Assembly (NCBI GenBank): GCA_009617715.1
Contig: VTFK01000071.1
Location: 682,001-746,000 of the forward strand
DNA length: 64,000 nucleotides
Direction: 5' to 3'
Origin: Plectrocnemia conspersa
Lineage: Eukaryota; Arthropoda; Insecta; Trichoptera; Polycentropodidae
Made by a program: the position numbers and the translations under genes
The notes under the pieces: generated by a model
Database searches by the model: none
Seen by the model: the letters and a program-made list of their open reading frames with translations, nothing else
What the model was told of the DNA's origin: nothing
Shown: positions 13,308 through 24,439 of the stretch, one piece after another
Position numbering within the stretch: the stretch's first letter is position 1
Layout: each line of letters opens with the position of its first letter

Positions 13308-14650
13308 TATTGTAATTTGTTTATATTTTCTTATTAGTGTTACTTAAATCACATTACAAATTAAAATTTCGTTATTTGTCTGATATTGTTATTATTTCAG
13401 TAAATTTATATTTGTTACTAATTTATATTTTTTATAAAATTAATTATGAACTCTTGACACGTAAATAGATTTGGTATAACTAAAAAAATTTAGTCGAGCA
13501 TTAGTAAATTCGTTCACACGATGCAAAGCTCTACACAAACAAAGCTTTACACAATGCAAAGCTTGAACGGTAAATCGGTATTGACTTTTATTTAGAAAAA
13601 AATACCTAGAAGAAGTTTTATTATGATATATTTAAAACTATGGCACTTATCGTGTTCCTAATTTATCATACATAAATAATAGGTATTGTAAAAAAAAATA
13701 ATAATGATTATGTTTTTTTATAAAACATGCAATATATTACTAATGCTAACGATTTTTAGCTTTTTTTAAATTTTATTCTTATTGTATTATTAACTAAGTA
13801 GTCATAAATAAACGTTACTACTTAAATTTACACAATTAAAAAATTATCATATGTAATATATTTTCTATAAAATAAAAATGAGTTTCCATGTTTTAGATTT
13901 ATAAGTTTATTTTTAACATAACTGTTTAAACAAAAATATCTTTGTTAAAAAGTAATACTACAATACATACATACATATGTATAGATTACTTTCCACTTCA
14001 CTGAATTTTTATTAATTTTATAATGAATTTCCAAGTAAAAAACATGCGTTTTTATTCACTGTTATGAACTTAATATCCATTTCACGTCGAATCAAATTAC
14101 TTTTTTTACACTGGTCGTTACCATTATTGTACTTTTTTGACAATGTCAACTATTATGCAAATCGGTCGATTGTTATTTCAGTGTTCAATCAGAAATCGCC
14201 AACAGATCATGAAAATGGTTCAAATTACATCCTAGGTACGTTTTCATTTATCGACATCCCACTATACATTTGTATGTGTATATAAAGTATGTAATATATT
14301 TTTTAAAAAAATGTTTATTTAACAAGAATAAAATAATATAATTTTAAACTATATTACGTAATCATTTTTATTCAATATAGATTATAGGTTGTAAAAATAC
14401 AAATATTGTTCAAAACATTGCGTTTTTATGAATAGAGAAATTTTCAAAGCGTTCGGACAATGGATTTTTAGTGGCTCGCTTGTCAAACTAAACTGATCGT
14501 TGTCTAGCAATAGAAACACATAAATAGTTTGCTTTTTTGTGTTTTTCCTTTATTGTCATAAACATTGATTTTCCGTTTTGTCATGTGCACGACCGAGCGA
14601 ATTGTTCTCTTGCAGAGCTCGATTTTATTCGCTTCTTAATTTTTTTTCTT
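13308..14650. other. AT-rich noncoding stretch
   Basis: No supported gene; a CATA microsatellite fragment lies near 13970. The region ends in a strong polypyrimidine tract (14636-14655) that serves the exon candidate below. Confidence 0.5.
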
Positions 14651-14655
14651 CTTAG

Positions 14656-14699
14656 TCGCCGTCAATAACAAAGATCCCAAGAAAGGAGAACCAGAATAA
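14656..14699 (+). CDS. Candidate terminal exon (unknown gene)
   Basis: A textbook 3' splice site (a T/C tract ending CTTCTTAG at 14655) is followed by a short frame in balanced codons that ends in TAA. After a two-base split codon it reads AVNNKDPKKGEPE. The codons (GCC GTC AAT AAC AAA GAT CCC AAG) look like coding sequence against this AT-rich background. The piece is too short to assign a family, and the upstream exons are not identifiable here. AATAAA-type words follow at about 14820-14850. It may be an alternative last exon of a large gene, or chance. Confidence 0.3.
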
Positions 14700-17350
14700 A
14701 AACACAGACGCCATTGTGGGTTTTTATATACACAACAATAGATGGAAAATCGCGCATTTATTTTCTTGATAAGAAAAAATAATATAATACTAAAACAAAA
14801 AATGTTTGCTCAAATAGCAGCAATAAATAAAATATAGATACACAATAAAACATTGTATTGCAAAGCCTTTGAATGTGAACGATTCTTTGGTCAATTAATT
14901 TAAACTAATTGTCAGTTATAAACACATATTATTAATTAAAAATGACATTGTTAATAAATTTAATAAAGTAGCGTATTTACAAATGATATTTTAGTTATTG
15001 GTGTACTAAATTATAAATTAGAAGTATATATGATTATGAATTAACGTACAATAGATACAATAAATAATTTTAGGTTAAAATTTATTAAAAAGTATTATAA
15101 ATAAAAAGATAGGAATTAATGTTAATTATTAAACAAGTATTACCAATGAGCGATTTAAATTTGTACTCATGATAAATAATTTAGGAGACTCGTGTGTCTA
15201 AAGTTCTGATCCCTACCAAAGTACGTGGTGGGGTTAAATATTTAATAAATATCTTTATCAATCAATTCTTTTGCTAATTCACCTCAAAATATTTTTATTT
15301 AATTTTTTTATTCATAATAGAGCCATTTGGATGTCACAGTAAAATTTTTGTTTCGTAAATATTTCATTACAAGTGAAATCAAAATTATACGTTAGAACAA
15401 AAATAGTAATAAAAGACATAAAATTGTTGGATATAATATCCATTTAAAAGAGAGAAAAAATAAAGGGAATCGTTTCCATAAAATGAAGTCCGTTTGGCTG
15501 ATGATAATGGAGTGTCAATTAAAGATTTCATATAATATACATTATTACAAAATTTATGTATATCCAATATAGATTTAAAATATATAAAGGCTATGTAGTT
15601 TTGTAATAATAAAAAAGTTAAAAAGTCAAAGTTTGATTTAGCTTGACGTTTGATAAATGGACCAGTTTGAGGAATCGATGTTACTTAAATATTAATGTAT
15701 ATACAATAGAGAAACATATGATAAATTTAGAAATAGTTTTTAAATTATTTAAATGCAATGCTGTTCAAATAACTATAATTTTTTTTATTTATTTTCTCAA
15801 TCTTTCAAGTTGATAAATCCTATATATTTATGTGAAGCGCTATATATATTTTTGGTGAATAAAAATATAAGAAATACTTTAATTATAAAACACCATGGAG
15901 TATTTAAGATGTCAAGGAACTCATAAACTGTAGTACAAGCTCATTATTAAAGTTAAAGTGTCAAAAAAATTGCTATATTATTATATTTTCGGCCCTTTTT
16001 TATCTGCAATTAATAAAATTCAAGTATTGATTGTCGAATATGCCTTTACCTTTAATCGTTACCACTTTACATTAACTGCAAAATAAGTAAACTTACCAAG
16101 TTTTATGCGCAATTATTCCATTTTGAGTAGCATTATTATAGCACCCTTTTTCATAATTTATTTTTCGTGCCTTTCATACATTACCCAAAAACGGGATATT
16201 TTAAGCATTTTCAAAAGTTTAGCGAGGTAAATTTCAACACCATTAGAAATTCAGAGAAACGTGTAAATAGAAGTTGTACATTTTTAACGCCTCAGACTAA
16301 ATCGTGTCAGACTTAAGCTTTATCCTTATAAAAAACGCAAGCAGTGAATAATTAATTGGAACAAAATAATTAAAATCTATGGCTAAGAATGTTTCAGATA
16401 AATACTAGTTAAAGAATCAACTTTACTAGTGAGCTTGATATAAATAGAATATGTAATACATTGCTTGTATCATCCAGCATTAATTTTATACTAAATATAA
16501 ATATGATTAATACAGTCTCTTGAACTTATTTAATAAAATCAATTTTTACTAAATTTAACTAATATTGTATTTATGAAATTTATTCATAAACACAATTCTG
16601 TATGTTTTTATAAGATGCTAATTTTTGGTATTGATCAATTATGAATAATACACCCTTAAAACAAACTACAAATGTGATTTCATGTGTCTACGTAAATACA
16701 TAGTAAGAAAGCTCTAATTTTGTTTATGCGAACCAATTCGACTTTAACGCGAAATTGTGATGTCGACCGATACACAGCAGAAGTTTTGACCTTAATCGAA
16801 ATTTATGTATCAGTTAACCCCTTGAACCCGGTTTCGCCATAAGGCAACGCTAACATTACGTTTACTCTCCATATACACAATCGTATTCTCACATCGGGTA
16901 CGTATTATGGATTTAATAATATAATTCATGTGTGTAATAAACCTACGCGTATATTGAAATATTCATAAATTAATTCGTACCATTATATCACAGTAATGAG
17001 CCAGACCTTATATACAAGAGGGAGCAAAAAACATTTTTAAATATTAAAATCATATTAGAGTTCTATAGATTTTTTTGAATTATAAACTTGTACTACTTTA
17101 AAAATACACACAAAAAATACTTAATGATATTTTTTTATATAAAACATAAGGTAATATTTTTTTAATAAAGTTCCAAGCCTACCAAGATTCTCTGAAATTG
17201 TTATTACATACCCAGCATTACATATATTTTTTTATTCTAATAATAACAAGTTCATTCTAAAATTAATAAGTTTGTTTGGTAAAGACCTCACCGTTCAAAA
17301 AATTGTTGCAATGCTCAAACAAATATAGCTTTAAAAATTTAAAGGTCGTT
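14700..17350. other. AT-rich noncoding stretch
   Basis: No supportable gene. A CpG-bearing block at about 16730-16890 contains CGCCATAAGGCAACGCTAAC, which differs at few positions from CGCCATTAGGCGACGCTAAC at 5929-5948. This may be a small shared motif or repeat. Confidence 0.45.
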
Positions 17351-17354
17351 TTAA

Positions 17355-17415
17355 CGTAGTCCGTACGGTCTTATCTAGAAATCCGGAGGCCGCGGGTTCG
17401 AGATACGACAGTGGA
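17355..17415 (+). repeat. tRNA-related (SINE-like) Pol III promoter remnant
   Basis: A B-box-like GGTTCGAGATA at 17395 lies about 35 bases after TAGTCCGTACGGTC, which can serve as an A box. Between them is AAATCCGGAGGCCGCG, as in the anticodon and variable region of many tRNA-derived SINE heads. No acceptor-stem pairing can be drawn, so it is not a functional tRNA gene. The call is tentative. Confidence 0.35.
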
Positions 17416-17589
17416 CTCGAATTATTATTTATAAAAAATGCTCCTACTGTAAAATTTTATCTATTGAATATAGATTATAATACACATAATAATTTATAAA
17501 TATTTATGAACAAATGTCACTGAATCTAAGACTTTTAGACTGGTCGTTTTATTATGTACTTACTTACAGATATTCATAATACCTGACTG

Positions 17590-17901
17590 AACATTTTTGT
17601 ACAGTAATGAACAGTTTATACAATTTTTTTCTATGTAACATATTAGACAAACACCTGCCAGCTTACAATGGAAGAATAATGGAAGATAAAGCAATATTAT
17701 ATACCACATCTTGTCAAATTTTAGAAGGGACAATCGTGCGATTTGTGATTGCTCATTGTCGTGCAAGAGAACTGCACCTTCTCGATTGCTTAGTGCAGGT
17801 ACTATGTCGCAATACATCAATTTCATAACAATAATTTGCAACTGAAACGGTATCGCCAAGATGCAAAAATTAAATAGATTAAACCGAGCGCAGATCATCA
17901 A
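17590..17901 (-). pseudogene. Mariner (SETMAR-like) transposase fragment
   Basis: A 113-codon minus-strand frame contains PALSNREGAVLLHDNEQSQI followed by ARLSLLKFDKMWYIILLYLP. This matches the catalytic-core order of mariner transposases: PALVNR..P.LLHDNARPH, with the second catalytic Asp in HDN, then a K/L-rich helix and the H/Y-P region before the third Asp. The expected PPYSPDL..D motif is eroded, and both the N-terminal DNA-binding half and the TIRs are missing. The frame survives by chance; no function is expected. Confidence 0.6.
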
Positions 17902-20229
17902 ACAGTCGCCTTATTTGCTTGTTTGTTTTTACGAATTATTTTAAGGCTTTATTTTTATCTAAATATTGTGAATTACTTTTTCTATTATAACATAGGATCA
18001 ACTGTTCCTCGCATATTACAATGTGATTAAAAATGAATCGTTTCAAAAGCATCAAAAAACTTCGCAACGCTAATTTCTTTCTATTATTTTACTCACCTCG
18101 TGCGGCACTTATTGCTATTTCATGATGTTTTATATAGTCCAAAATGGTTTATTTATTAACAATTAACTTTTGAAAAAGCTTTTAATGTTTTATAAGTGAT
18201 TTTAATTAAAACAGTTGATTGCTTCCAACTGAAGTATGATGCTAACAAAATTAAATTTCAAACCTCACGTCCTGATTATATTTTTTTTAAGACTACCAGT
18301 GAAACAAACGTTTACTTACACTACTTACACCAAAAGTGTAGTATAATTATATAATTTATAAACAGTTTTTGCTCCTTCTATTTAGTTTGTTATTTTTCAT
18401 ATTAAATTACAGTCCAACTATTAACAAAACTAATAATATAACTAAATTTGATGTTATATTTTTTTTAAATTAGATCAGCTGTGACAAAACATTATGACAT
18501 TTTTATTTTAAAATAACTAATAAAATATATTTATTTAGCAAAGTATAAAAATATCTTAAAACACAAAAATTTTATTATAAGCTAATCTTGTTTTTCATTT
18601 ATAAGGAATATCAATATATAATATAAAATTATATTGATATGACAACTCAATTGATACATTATTTTATTAACACAAATAGGTTTTGAAAAATTGTATCAAA
18701 CTAATAGGTATTTTTAATTTTTTTTATTATTAATGGGAAAATATTTTCATTTTTAAGTATTATTTGTAAAATTCATGAATTGCAAGACAATTAAAAAAAA
18801 ATTTTTTGAGATCGATTGATAGCAACCCAATTTTTTTACAGTATCAAAATGTAGAATAATTTTTGACTTAACAGATTGTATAGAAATGTACCTGAAAGCT
18901 TTTATAAGCTTATATGTAATATAAGAATGACTACCTAATTATATGCTTTGTAACATTAAAATACACAGACATAACAAAAAAATATGGAATACTCAAAAAT
19001 AATATCATAAATTTTTATATGTTTTTTTGTTTAGTGTTTAGTTCTAGTAGAGCGTGTTTCAAAGCAAAAAACTTAAGTCCATTATGTGTCGTAAGTTAGT
19101 GCGTGATGCTATAGTTAATTATGCATTTTTTATGATTGCTAAAAATATTATATTATATATTTTAATAAATATGCTGCGCTGCTACAATTTTCATAATTTT
19201 CAAATATCATTTTTTTACAATAATGTCGTATGTTCTAAAAATATACCCATGCAGTTAAAGCACACTTTTTTGTTAATACAATATTATAAAACGATAAAAT
19301 TTCAATTTAAAAAATATATTTTTTTAAAACAATATTGATTATATTATATTTGATAATTAAAGTTAAATAATGTGTTTTGGCATATAATGCTTATATGGAA
19401 ATTTAAGGTTGTTTTTATCGTAGTCACGGATATATGAGATAAGTGGGTTAATATGGCTACGCAAAATATTTTTATAGTATTTTTTTGTATGAAATTGACA
19501 ATTCACTTGTTTCATTATTTTTAGAAAGAGTAATAAATATATTTTTAATAACTTTATTTTAAATAACAATTAAAAAAAAAAGTTTTACTGGCATTACTCC
19601 ACACCTAGCAAGCATATGTTAAAATATGTCAGATTAATTGTGTTTTTTTTTCAATTTTTTTTTTTATTAATAACCGCGCTCTATGTATTAAATATTAATC
19701 TAAACGTCACAAGCACACCAAGCCTGTTCAAGGAAATTTTTAAAATGTTTTTTTTTATTAATTTTAAAATCCAGGTGTAAGCCCATGTATTTAACGCTAT
19801 ATATCAATTATACGTTACTACTCTTTTAACTTTGTACAGGCAGTAGCAAATTTGTTAAAGTTCCATTAAAATATTAACTCGTTTTTTTTAGTTGTTTTTA
19901 ATTTTCCCCTCCAAAAAAAAGCTTTTTTGTTATTTTCTAGTCAAAATAGCTTTATCGTCAGCATATACATATTAATGCATATTTTTTAATTTTGAAATAT
20001 TGTTTGTATTCAAGATAAAGAGACGGCCTGAACATACTCCATCTCAAATTTTACGCGGTATCGAATTTCCATTATTTAGTGAAACGACAAAGCTTTTACT
20101 TGTATATTAGATTCTTGGTGGTCCTTATATTGTGCACCATAGCATTTATTAAATATATAAATAATATTAATATTTTAATATTTTACCCAGCCTTAAAAAA
20201 GTCTTTAATTTAGCAAGACTTCGCGTCGT
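17902..20229. other. Very AT-rich noncoding stretch
   Basis: Contains an ATATCAATATA / TATATTGATAT inverted repeat at about 18606-18642. Open frames here are A/T-rich and unlike any family. No gene supported. Confidence 0.55.
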
Positions 20230-20470
20230 ATTAAAATATAATCTTATCTTCCGAGGGGTCACTTGTGATTCGTGCGGCAAACGAGGCCATAAAAAGCGAA
20301 ACTGTTATGAAAATATTTTATTCGCCACCCCCTGGGATGAAATTTTCGGGGAAGCAAAAAAACGAGCCGACATTTCGATTCGATGAAAAAAATACGTTTT
20401 TTTTCATTCACGTTAATTTAACGCGCGTCGATTCCCCCGTTGCTTAATTATTCGGAACGAGGCCATAATA
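20230..20470. other. CpG-bearing GC block
   Basis: A sharp rise in GC. It holds a 60-codon plus-strand frame (20265-20447) that starts with GTG and matches no family I know. CATTAAAA/TTAATTA-type words and GGCCATAA repeated at 20286 and 20461 suit a regulatory or conserved noncoding block better than an exon. A coding reading is not excluded. Confidence 0.4.
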
Positions 20471-20733
20471 GAAACTCGGAAGTTTTCTCAGATTCAACCC
20501 TATTATTATTTCTTTTCAAAGAAAACTTTCAGAGGCGTTTAAACATTTTTCTCTTTTCTTACAACGGTTTCGAATACACAAACTCTTCTTTATAATTAAG
20601 GATTCTTCGTTGAAGATTCTGATCATATCAAGTGACTGATCAGTATATAAACTTTATATGTTAGATACTATAATTTTATTATTGTAAATCTACTGATTTG
20701 AAAAAAATTAAAATAACAATTAACAGCAATCAG

Positions 20734-20794
20734 AATACATTTTCACCAGTAGATATAAATTTTTATTAGTGAAAATATAAATTATTCGATTATA
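20734..20794. repeat. Palindromic dispersed repeat, copy 1
   Basis: TACATTTTCACCAGTAGATA followed by TTAGTGAAAATATAAATTATTCG. The same motif recurs at 20902-20965 and in altered form at 49381-49512. Confidence 0.65.
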
Positions 20795-20901
20795 CGATTT
20801 CAACTTTTCTATATACAGAAATATATATATTTACATACTTATCATTATTCATCTACATCCGATGTATAAATGTTACAGTGCTTGTGTATTTTTTTAAGTC
20901 C

Positions 20902-20965
20902 AAATACATTTTCACCAGTAAATATATTTTTCTACTGACGAAAATATAATTTAATCGAATAGCGT
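20902..20965. repeat. Palindromic dispersed repeat, copy 2
   Basis: TTTTCACCAGTA and TACTGACGAAAA form a 12-base imperfect stem around an A/T loop, followed by TATAATTTAATCGAAT. It is closely similar to copy 1 at 20734-20794. Probably a small MITE-like family. Confidence 0.65.
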
Positions 20966-22049
20966 TAAAATGCTGCTATAAAATGTCTATGAAGCTCAAT
21001 TTGACAGTTGCGAAACGTACATTTTCTGTTCAAACCCAAACTTAACCGAGTGAAAGTTCTTGAACTAATACTTTTATTAGGTCAAGTATCAAATACAAAC
21101 TAAACAAATTCATCTCTTAGAAAAAAATAAGCAAAAGAATACATACAGACAGACATCTCACATATTGCTCCGTAGATTGTCTGCGTTTCGATATTACACA
21201 TATGTTTTAAAAATATATACTACACTATCATGTAATGTAGAATATACACTATCTTTTAAAAATATTATAGCTATCCTTACCGATAAAACTATGGACAAAG
21301 TATATTTAAACTGAATTTCGATCAATAGAAAAGCGCAAAAGCAATTATCGCTTCTCAGAAGGCAAAAATTCACGTCAAAAGCAATAAAATCGTGTCGGCG
21401 CCGTCGTAGTGGGAGCGGTGCAAAAAAGTCATGAATAAATAAAGATGAGGACCAAAAATACTGCCTTATTAGAGCTTTGCTTGTGGTGGGTTTTCCTTTT
21501 TATTGTGACAAAAATGTTTTAGTAGTAGTTGTTGATTGTGTTTACCCAGCTGTAACGCATTTGTCATGTTGCAAAAAAAGATATACACTAAATAAATATG
21601 TTGAAAAACTATTATTTTTTTGTAAATTTAATTACACTGTTGTTTTTTGTATGTAGGCAGATTTAAATAATATTTACCCTAGTTTATTACCTAGAAGTCA
21701 CTATAGTTTGTAAATTATAGTAATATAGTTGCTTTATGTTGCAATTTAAAGTTTTTTCACTTTATTTTTTAAAGAATTTTAATTTCATTTTTTCGCTACA
21801 AACGAGATTGATTATTTTAATATGTTATCAAAATAATAACTAATTTACTATTTTTATCAATATACGTTTTGAAAACGTAAATTTAACTGTATTTAAGGTG
21901 AAGCTATCGATTAAATATTTTATTATAAATTAAATATTTTTTTAATGATCAATAAATGCACATTCCGTAGTAGTTAATGGATATTTGGAGTCAACTGTGT
22001 GTTGCTAAAATAAAAAAGCGACATTTATATTGAATATACTCACAAATTA
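20966..22049. other. Noncoding; CpG block at 21300-21500
   Basis: The GC-richer block includes GTGTCGGCGCCGTCGTAGTG. No frame with splice signals is visible; the remainder is AT-rich. Confidence 0.45.
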
Positions 22050-22438
22050 TTTATTAATAAAAAAAAACAGAATATTACAAAAAAAAAACACAATTCTATA
22101 AATAAAATATAAATTCTAAAAAAAATAAGTGTCTTCACTAAAATTGTAAATCAATTGTTTAAATTGTAAGTCAATTCATTTAAACTGGCCGAGTTAGTAA
22201 AACTATACTATGTATATCATTGAAAATGTAACTTTACTATTAACATTAGACCGATTTTAATAATATCAGTAGAGACCCGCCCGTGGGAAGTAAATCTAAC
22301 GAACTACACTATACATTATATATGTTAAACTATTTGTCTGTTTTTAGTAGTGTTATATGTACAATAATATATTTTTTTTAACGATAAAAAGTTATTTAAT
22401 TACAGATATCAGTATTTTGAATATTAAAACTGGCATTT
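22050..22438 (-). other. Putative 3' UTR of the BIR gene
   Basis: Minus-strand sequence after the BIR stop codon. The first clear AATAAA on that strand is at 22055-22050, about 385 nt past the stop. The assignment rests only on position and signal. Confidence 0.4.
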
Positions 22439-23026
22439 CTAATCTGTTATTATTCCACAACTAATATAATTTTGGTATGACAAATTTTTGTTAAACTTTA
22501 AACTTTCTTCAAACAGTTCTATTATAAACGCACAATCCGGTGAATATTTTTCATGTTCTTTTCTAGGTACATCGTTTGCTTCCCACTTATGAATTATAAT
22601 TCCACAGAAAAAGCATTTGGTTTTATCATGATGATTTATGTAAAATAAACCCGCTTCAGCTAACTTAAACGGAGATTGAATTTTATGTTTTGGCCAATAT
22701 TTGAATGTATCATAACGTGCTTTGAATGTCGCATATTTTGGCTCCTCCGGTGCGTTCTGCAAGTACACCTCATTTCCTAGTTCAGGGCAGAAAGGGCTTA
22801 AAATCCAATGTTTGTTAAAAATTTCAACCATATCACTCCAATCGGTTGCGTTCAAATTACACGCATTACATATTACTTCTCTGTCCTTATAGAAGAATCC
22901 AGCCATAGCCAATGTTCGGTAAAAGGTAAACATTGATGTTTTATCATTGATAATGAACGAGTAAACGCGGTCCTCAAGTCTTGAATAGGGCTTTTCGGTA
23001 ATAATATTATTTTCGCTGTCATCTTT
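22439..23026 (-). CDS. Double-BIR (IAP-like) protein, 3'-terminal exon
   Basis: A 195-residue frame follows a strong acceptor (T9 CAG, with AG at 23028-23027); an in-frame TAA lies just before it. Two BIR zinc folds are complete. BIR1 has C53-x2-C56-x16-H73-x6-C80 (exon residue numbers) after RLEDRVYSF and AMAGFFY. BIR2 has C138-x2-C141-x16-H158-x6-C165 after ARYDTFKYWP and LAEAGLFY, with the typical WEANDVPRKEH. BIR domains bind caspases or IAP-binding-motif peptides and act in the cytosol to restrain apoptosis or feed immune signalling. Only 30 residues follow BIR2, so there is no RING, UBA or CARD, unlike insect IAP1 (two BIRs plus RING). BIR1 lacks the usual Gly after its second Cys. Upstream exons were not found; AATAAA on this strand is near 22050. 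It could be a real RING-less IAP paralogue or a truncated duplicate, but the frame is intact. Confidence 0.85.
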   Translation of the reverse strand, partial: KDDSENNIITEKPYSRLEDRVYSFIINDKTSMFTFYRTLAMAGFFYKDREVICNACNLNATDWSDMVEIFNKHWILSPFCPELGNEVYLQNAPEEPKYATFKARYDTFKYWPKHKIQSPFKLAEAGLFYINHHDKTKCFFCGIIIHKWEANDVPRKEHEKYSPDCAFIIELFEESLKFNKNLSYQNYISCGIITD

Positions 23027-23093
23027 CTGAAAAAAAAATTATATAGTGTAAGCTAAATAATATTAAATTTTAATATTTTGTTATTTTTTTCAG

Positions 23094-23208
23094 ATGCTGT
23101 AAAGTGTGCGCTCGCACCGTTGGCGAAATGTGTGGTGGTTTCAGTGGTACATGTGAACCGAGTTTAAAATGTTCGGACGGAATATGTGTATCGAACAATT
23201 TGAAATAA
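23094..23208 (+). CDS. Terminal exon of an IGFBP-domain small secreted protein
   Basis: A TTATTTTTTTCAG acceptor ends at 23093. The exon opens with the last base of a split codon and then encodes 37 residues starting CCKVCARTVGEMCGGFSGTC and ending SNNLK before TAA. The eight-cysteine spacing (CC-x2-C-x7-C-x6-C-x5-C-x4-C) with GE.CGG and a G.C..L.C pattern is the second half of an IGFBP N-terminal domain, as in arthropod single-IGFBP-domain proteins. These are small secreted proteins, some linked to immunity or found in venom. The first half of the domain (C..C...GG...D.CG) and the signal peptide must lie in upstream exons, which I could not find. A poly(A) signal AATAAA is at 23257-23262. 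Family assignment is firm; function is not known. Confidence 0.8.
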
Positions 23209-23280
23209 AATATGCGATATTGGTACAATAGAACATAAAATTAAAGCAATTTCTACAATAAATGAAGATTGCCACACCTA
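23209..23280 (+). other. Likely 3' UTR with poly(A) signal
   Basis: Short AT-rich tail after the IGFBP exon. AATAAA at 23257-23262 is followed by a CCACACC-bearing stretch within the cleavage distance. Confidence 0.5.
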
Positions 23281-23759
23281 CAACTAAAAAGGTAATTTTT
23301 TTATTAAACTATCACTTATGTTTTTTTTAATGACAATGACAGCTGGACTACGTTTAAATAATATTTGTATAGAGAAACATTTCATTTTTTTAATTTGCTT
23401 GGAACTGACAAATACCAATAAAAAAATATTATTTGTTTAAATAATTTACAAATTTTATTTATTTCGGGTACAGCTTTGTTATCGCCATATTTATGTAAGT
23501 AATTAGGTTTTTTATTAAGGAATAATCATTTCTTATTATATAGAAAAGACTCGTCAGATAACTCGTAAATTAAATCTGAGGAGATAAGCATCATAATTCT
23601 AAACATAAAACATATCTTAGAAAACAGCATATTAAAATCCCTGATAGCACTCATAGAAATTTTCTTAAATCTATAAAAAAATATAGATCAATAAAAAATA
23701 CGATCATACTAATTTAAAACCATTCTTGCCCTATGTAGAATTTTATACGATCGCATAAG

Positions 23760-24430
23760 TCCACGGGTTATGGATAGTAGAATAGCTACAGTGGTAAACG
23801 ATTACTCCAGACAGGAAGCGCTAAGACCAGAGTGGTGGAAGGTCCTTGGGCCCACGCCTTCCACCCACGGTTGCATCGGGCTCAGGAGTATCGACCCTAA
23901 ACTGCAACGAAAATGAGTCTAGCACAACTTTAGACCATCAAAGATCGCAGAATTATATAATTATCTTTGCATCCACTGGACAAAGAGCAAACCCACTTTG
24001 GAGACGCCTGCGGTTAACGGACACTTAATATATATTGAAACCAAAATCTGTTCTTATTAAGTGCATACAGTAACAGCATCAAGTTTCTGTTTTCTTTATA
24101 CATTTTCTTTACTAATTGTTTTTTTATTAAAGACCTACTCCACTATTAATCAATAACGTATATTTACCTTGTCTATAGGGGATATAGAAGACGGTAATAA
24201 TACTAGTGAAGCCATATCCTACTGCAGTGCCGTCTTTGTGCGTGACCAGGAAAATTAGACCAGCAAATATCGCAGAAGCCGCTGAATTTCTCTTTGCATT
24301 CACAAGGTTCGGAATCCAGAGCAAACCCACTTTGGAAACTCCTGCAGCCTACGGACGCATCCAAATATATTCACTTCTCAATTATTATGCAGTTTTTAAG
24401 CCGCCTGTACGAATATCAGGAGAGTCTTGA
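23760..24430. repeat. Diverged direct duplication, about 330-bp spacing
   Basis: Segments 23929-24025 and 24256-24362 share TTAGACCA.CAAA.ATCGCAGAA, CTTTGCAT.CAC and AGAGCAAACCCACTTTGGA, then CTCCTGC/CGCCTGC and ACGGAC. Both lie in locally GC-richer DNA with open frames in different phases, so they are probably fragments of an unrecognised repeat rather than exons. On the minus strand the second copy runs to AAG|GTAAAT at about 24168, a good-looking donor. An exon reading is therefore not excluded. Confidence 0.55.
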
Positions 24431-24439
24431 GGTCTTAAA

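Noticed and set aside
17355..17415. Functional tRNA gene
   Set aside because: A B-box-like element is present, but no acceptor stem or convincing cloverleaf can be drawn. Kept only as a SINE-like remnant.
17607..17828. 73-codon plus-strand ORF
   Set aside because: Antisense shadow of the mariner transposase relic on the minus strand.
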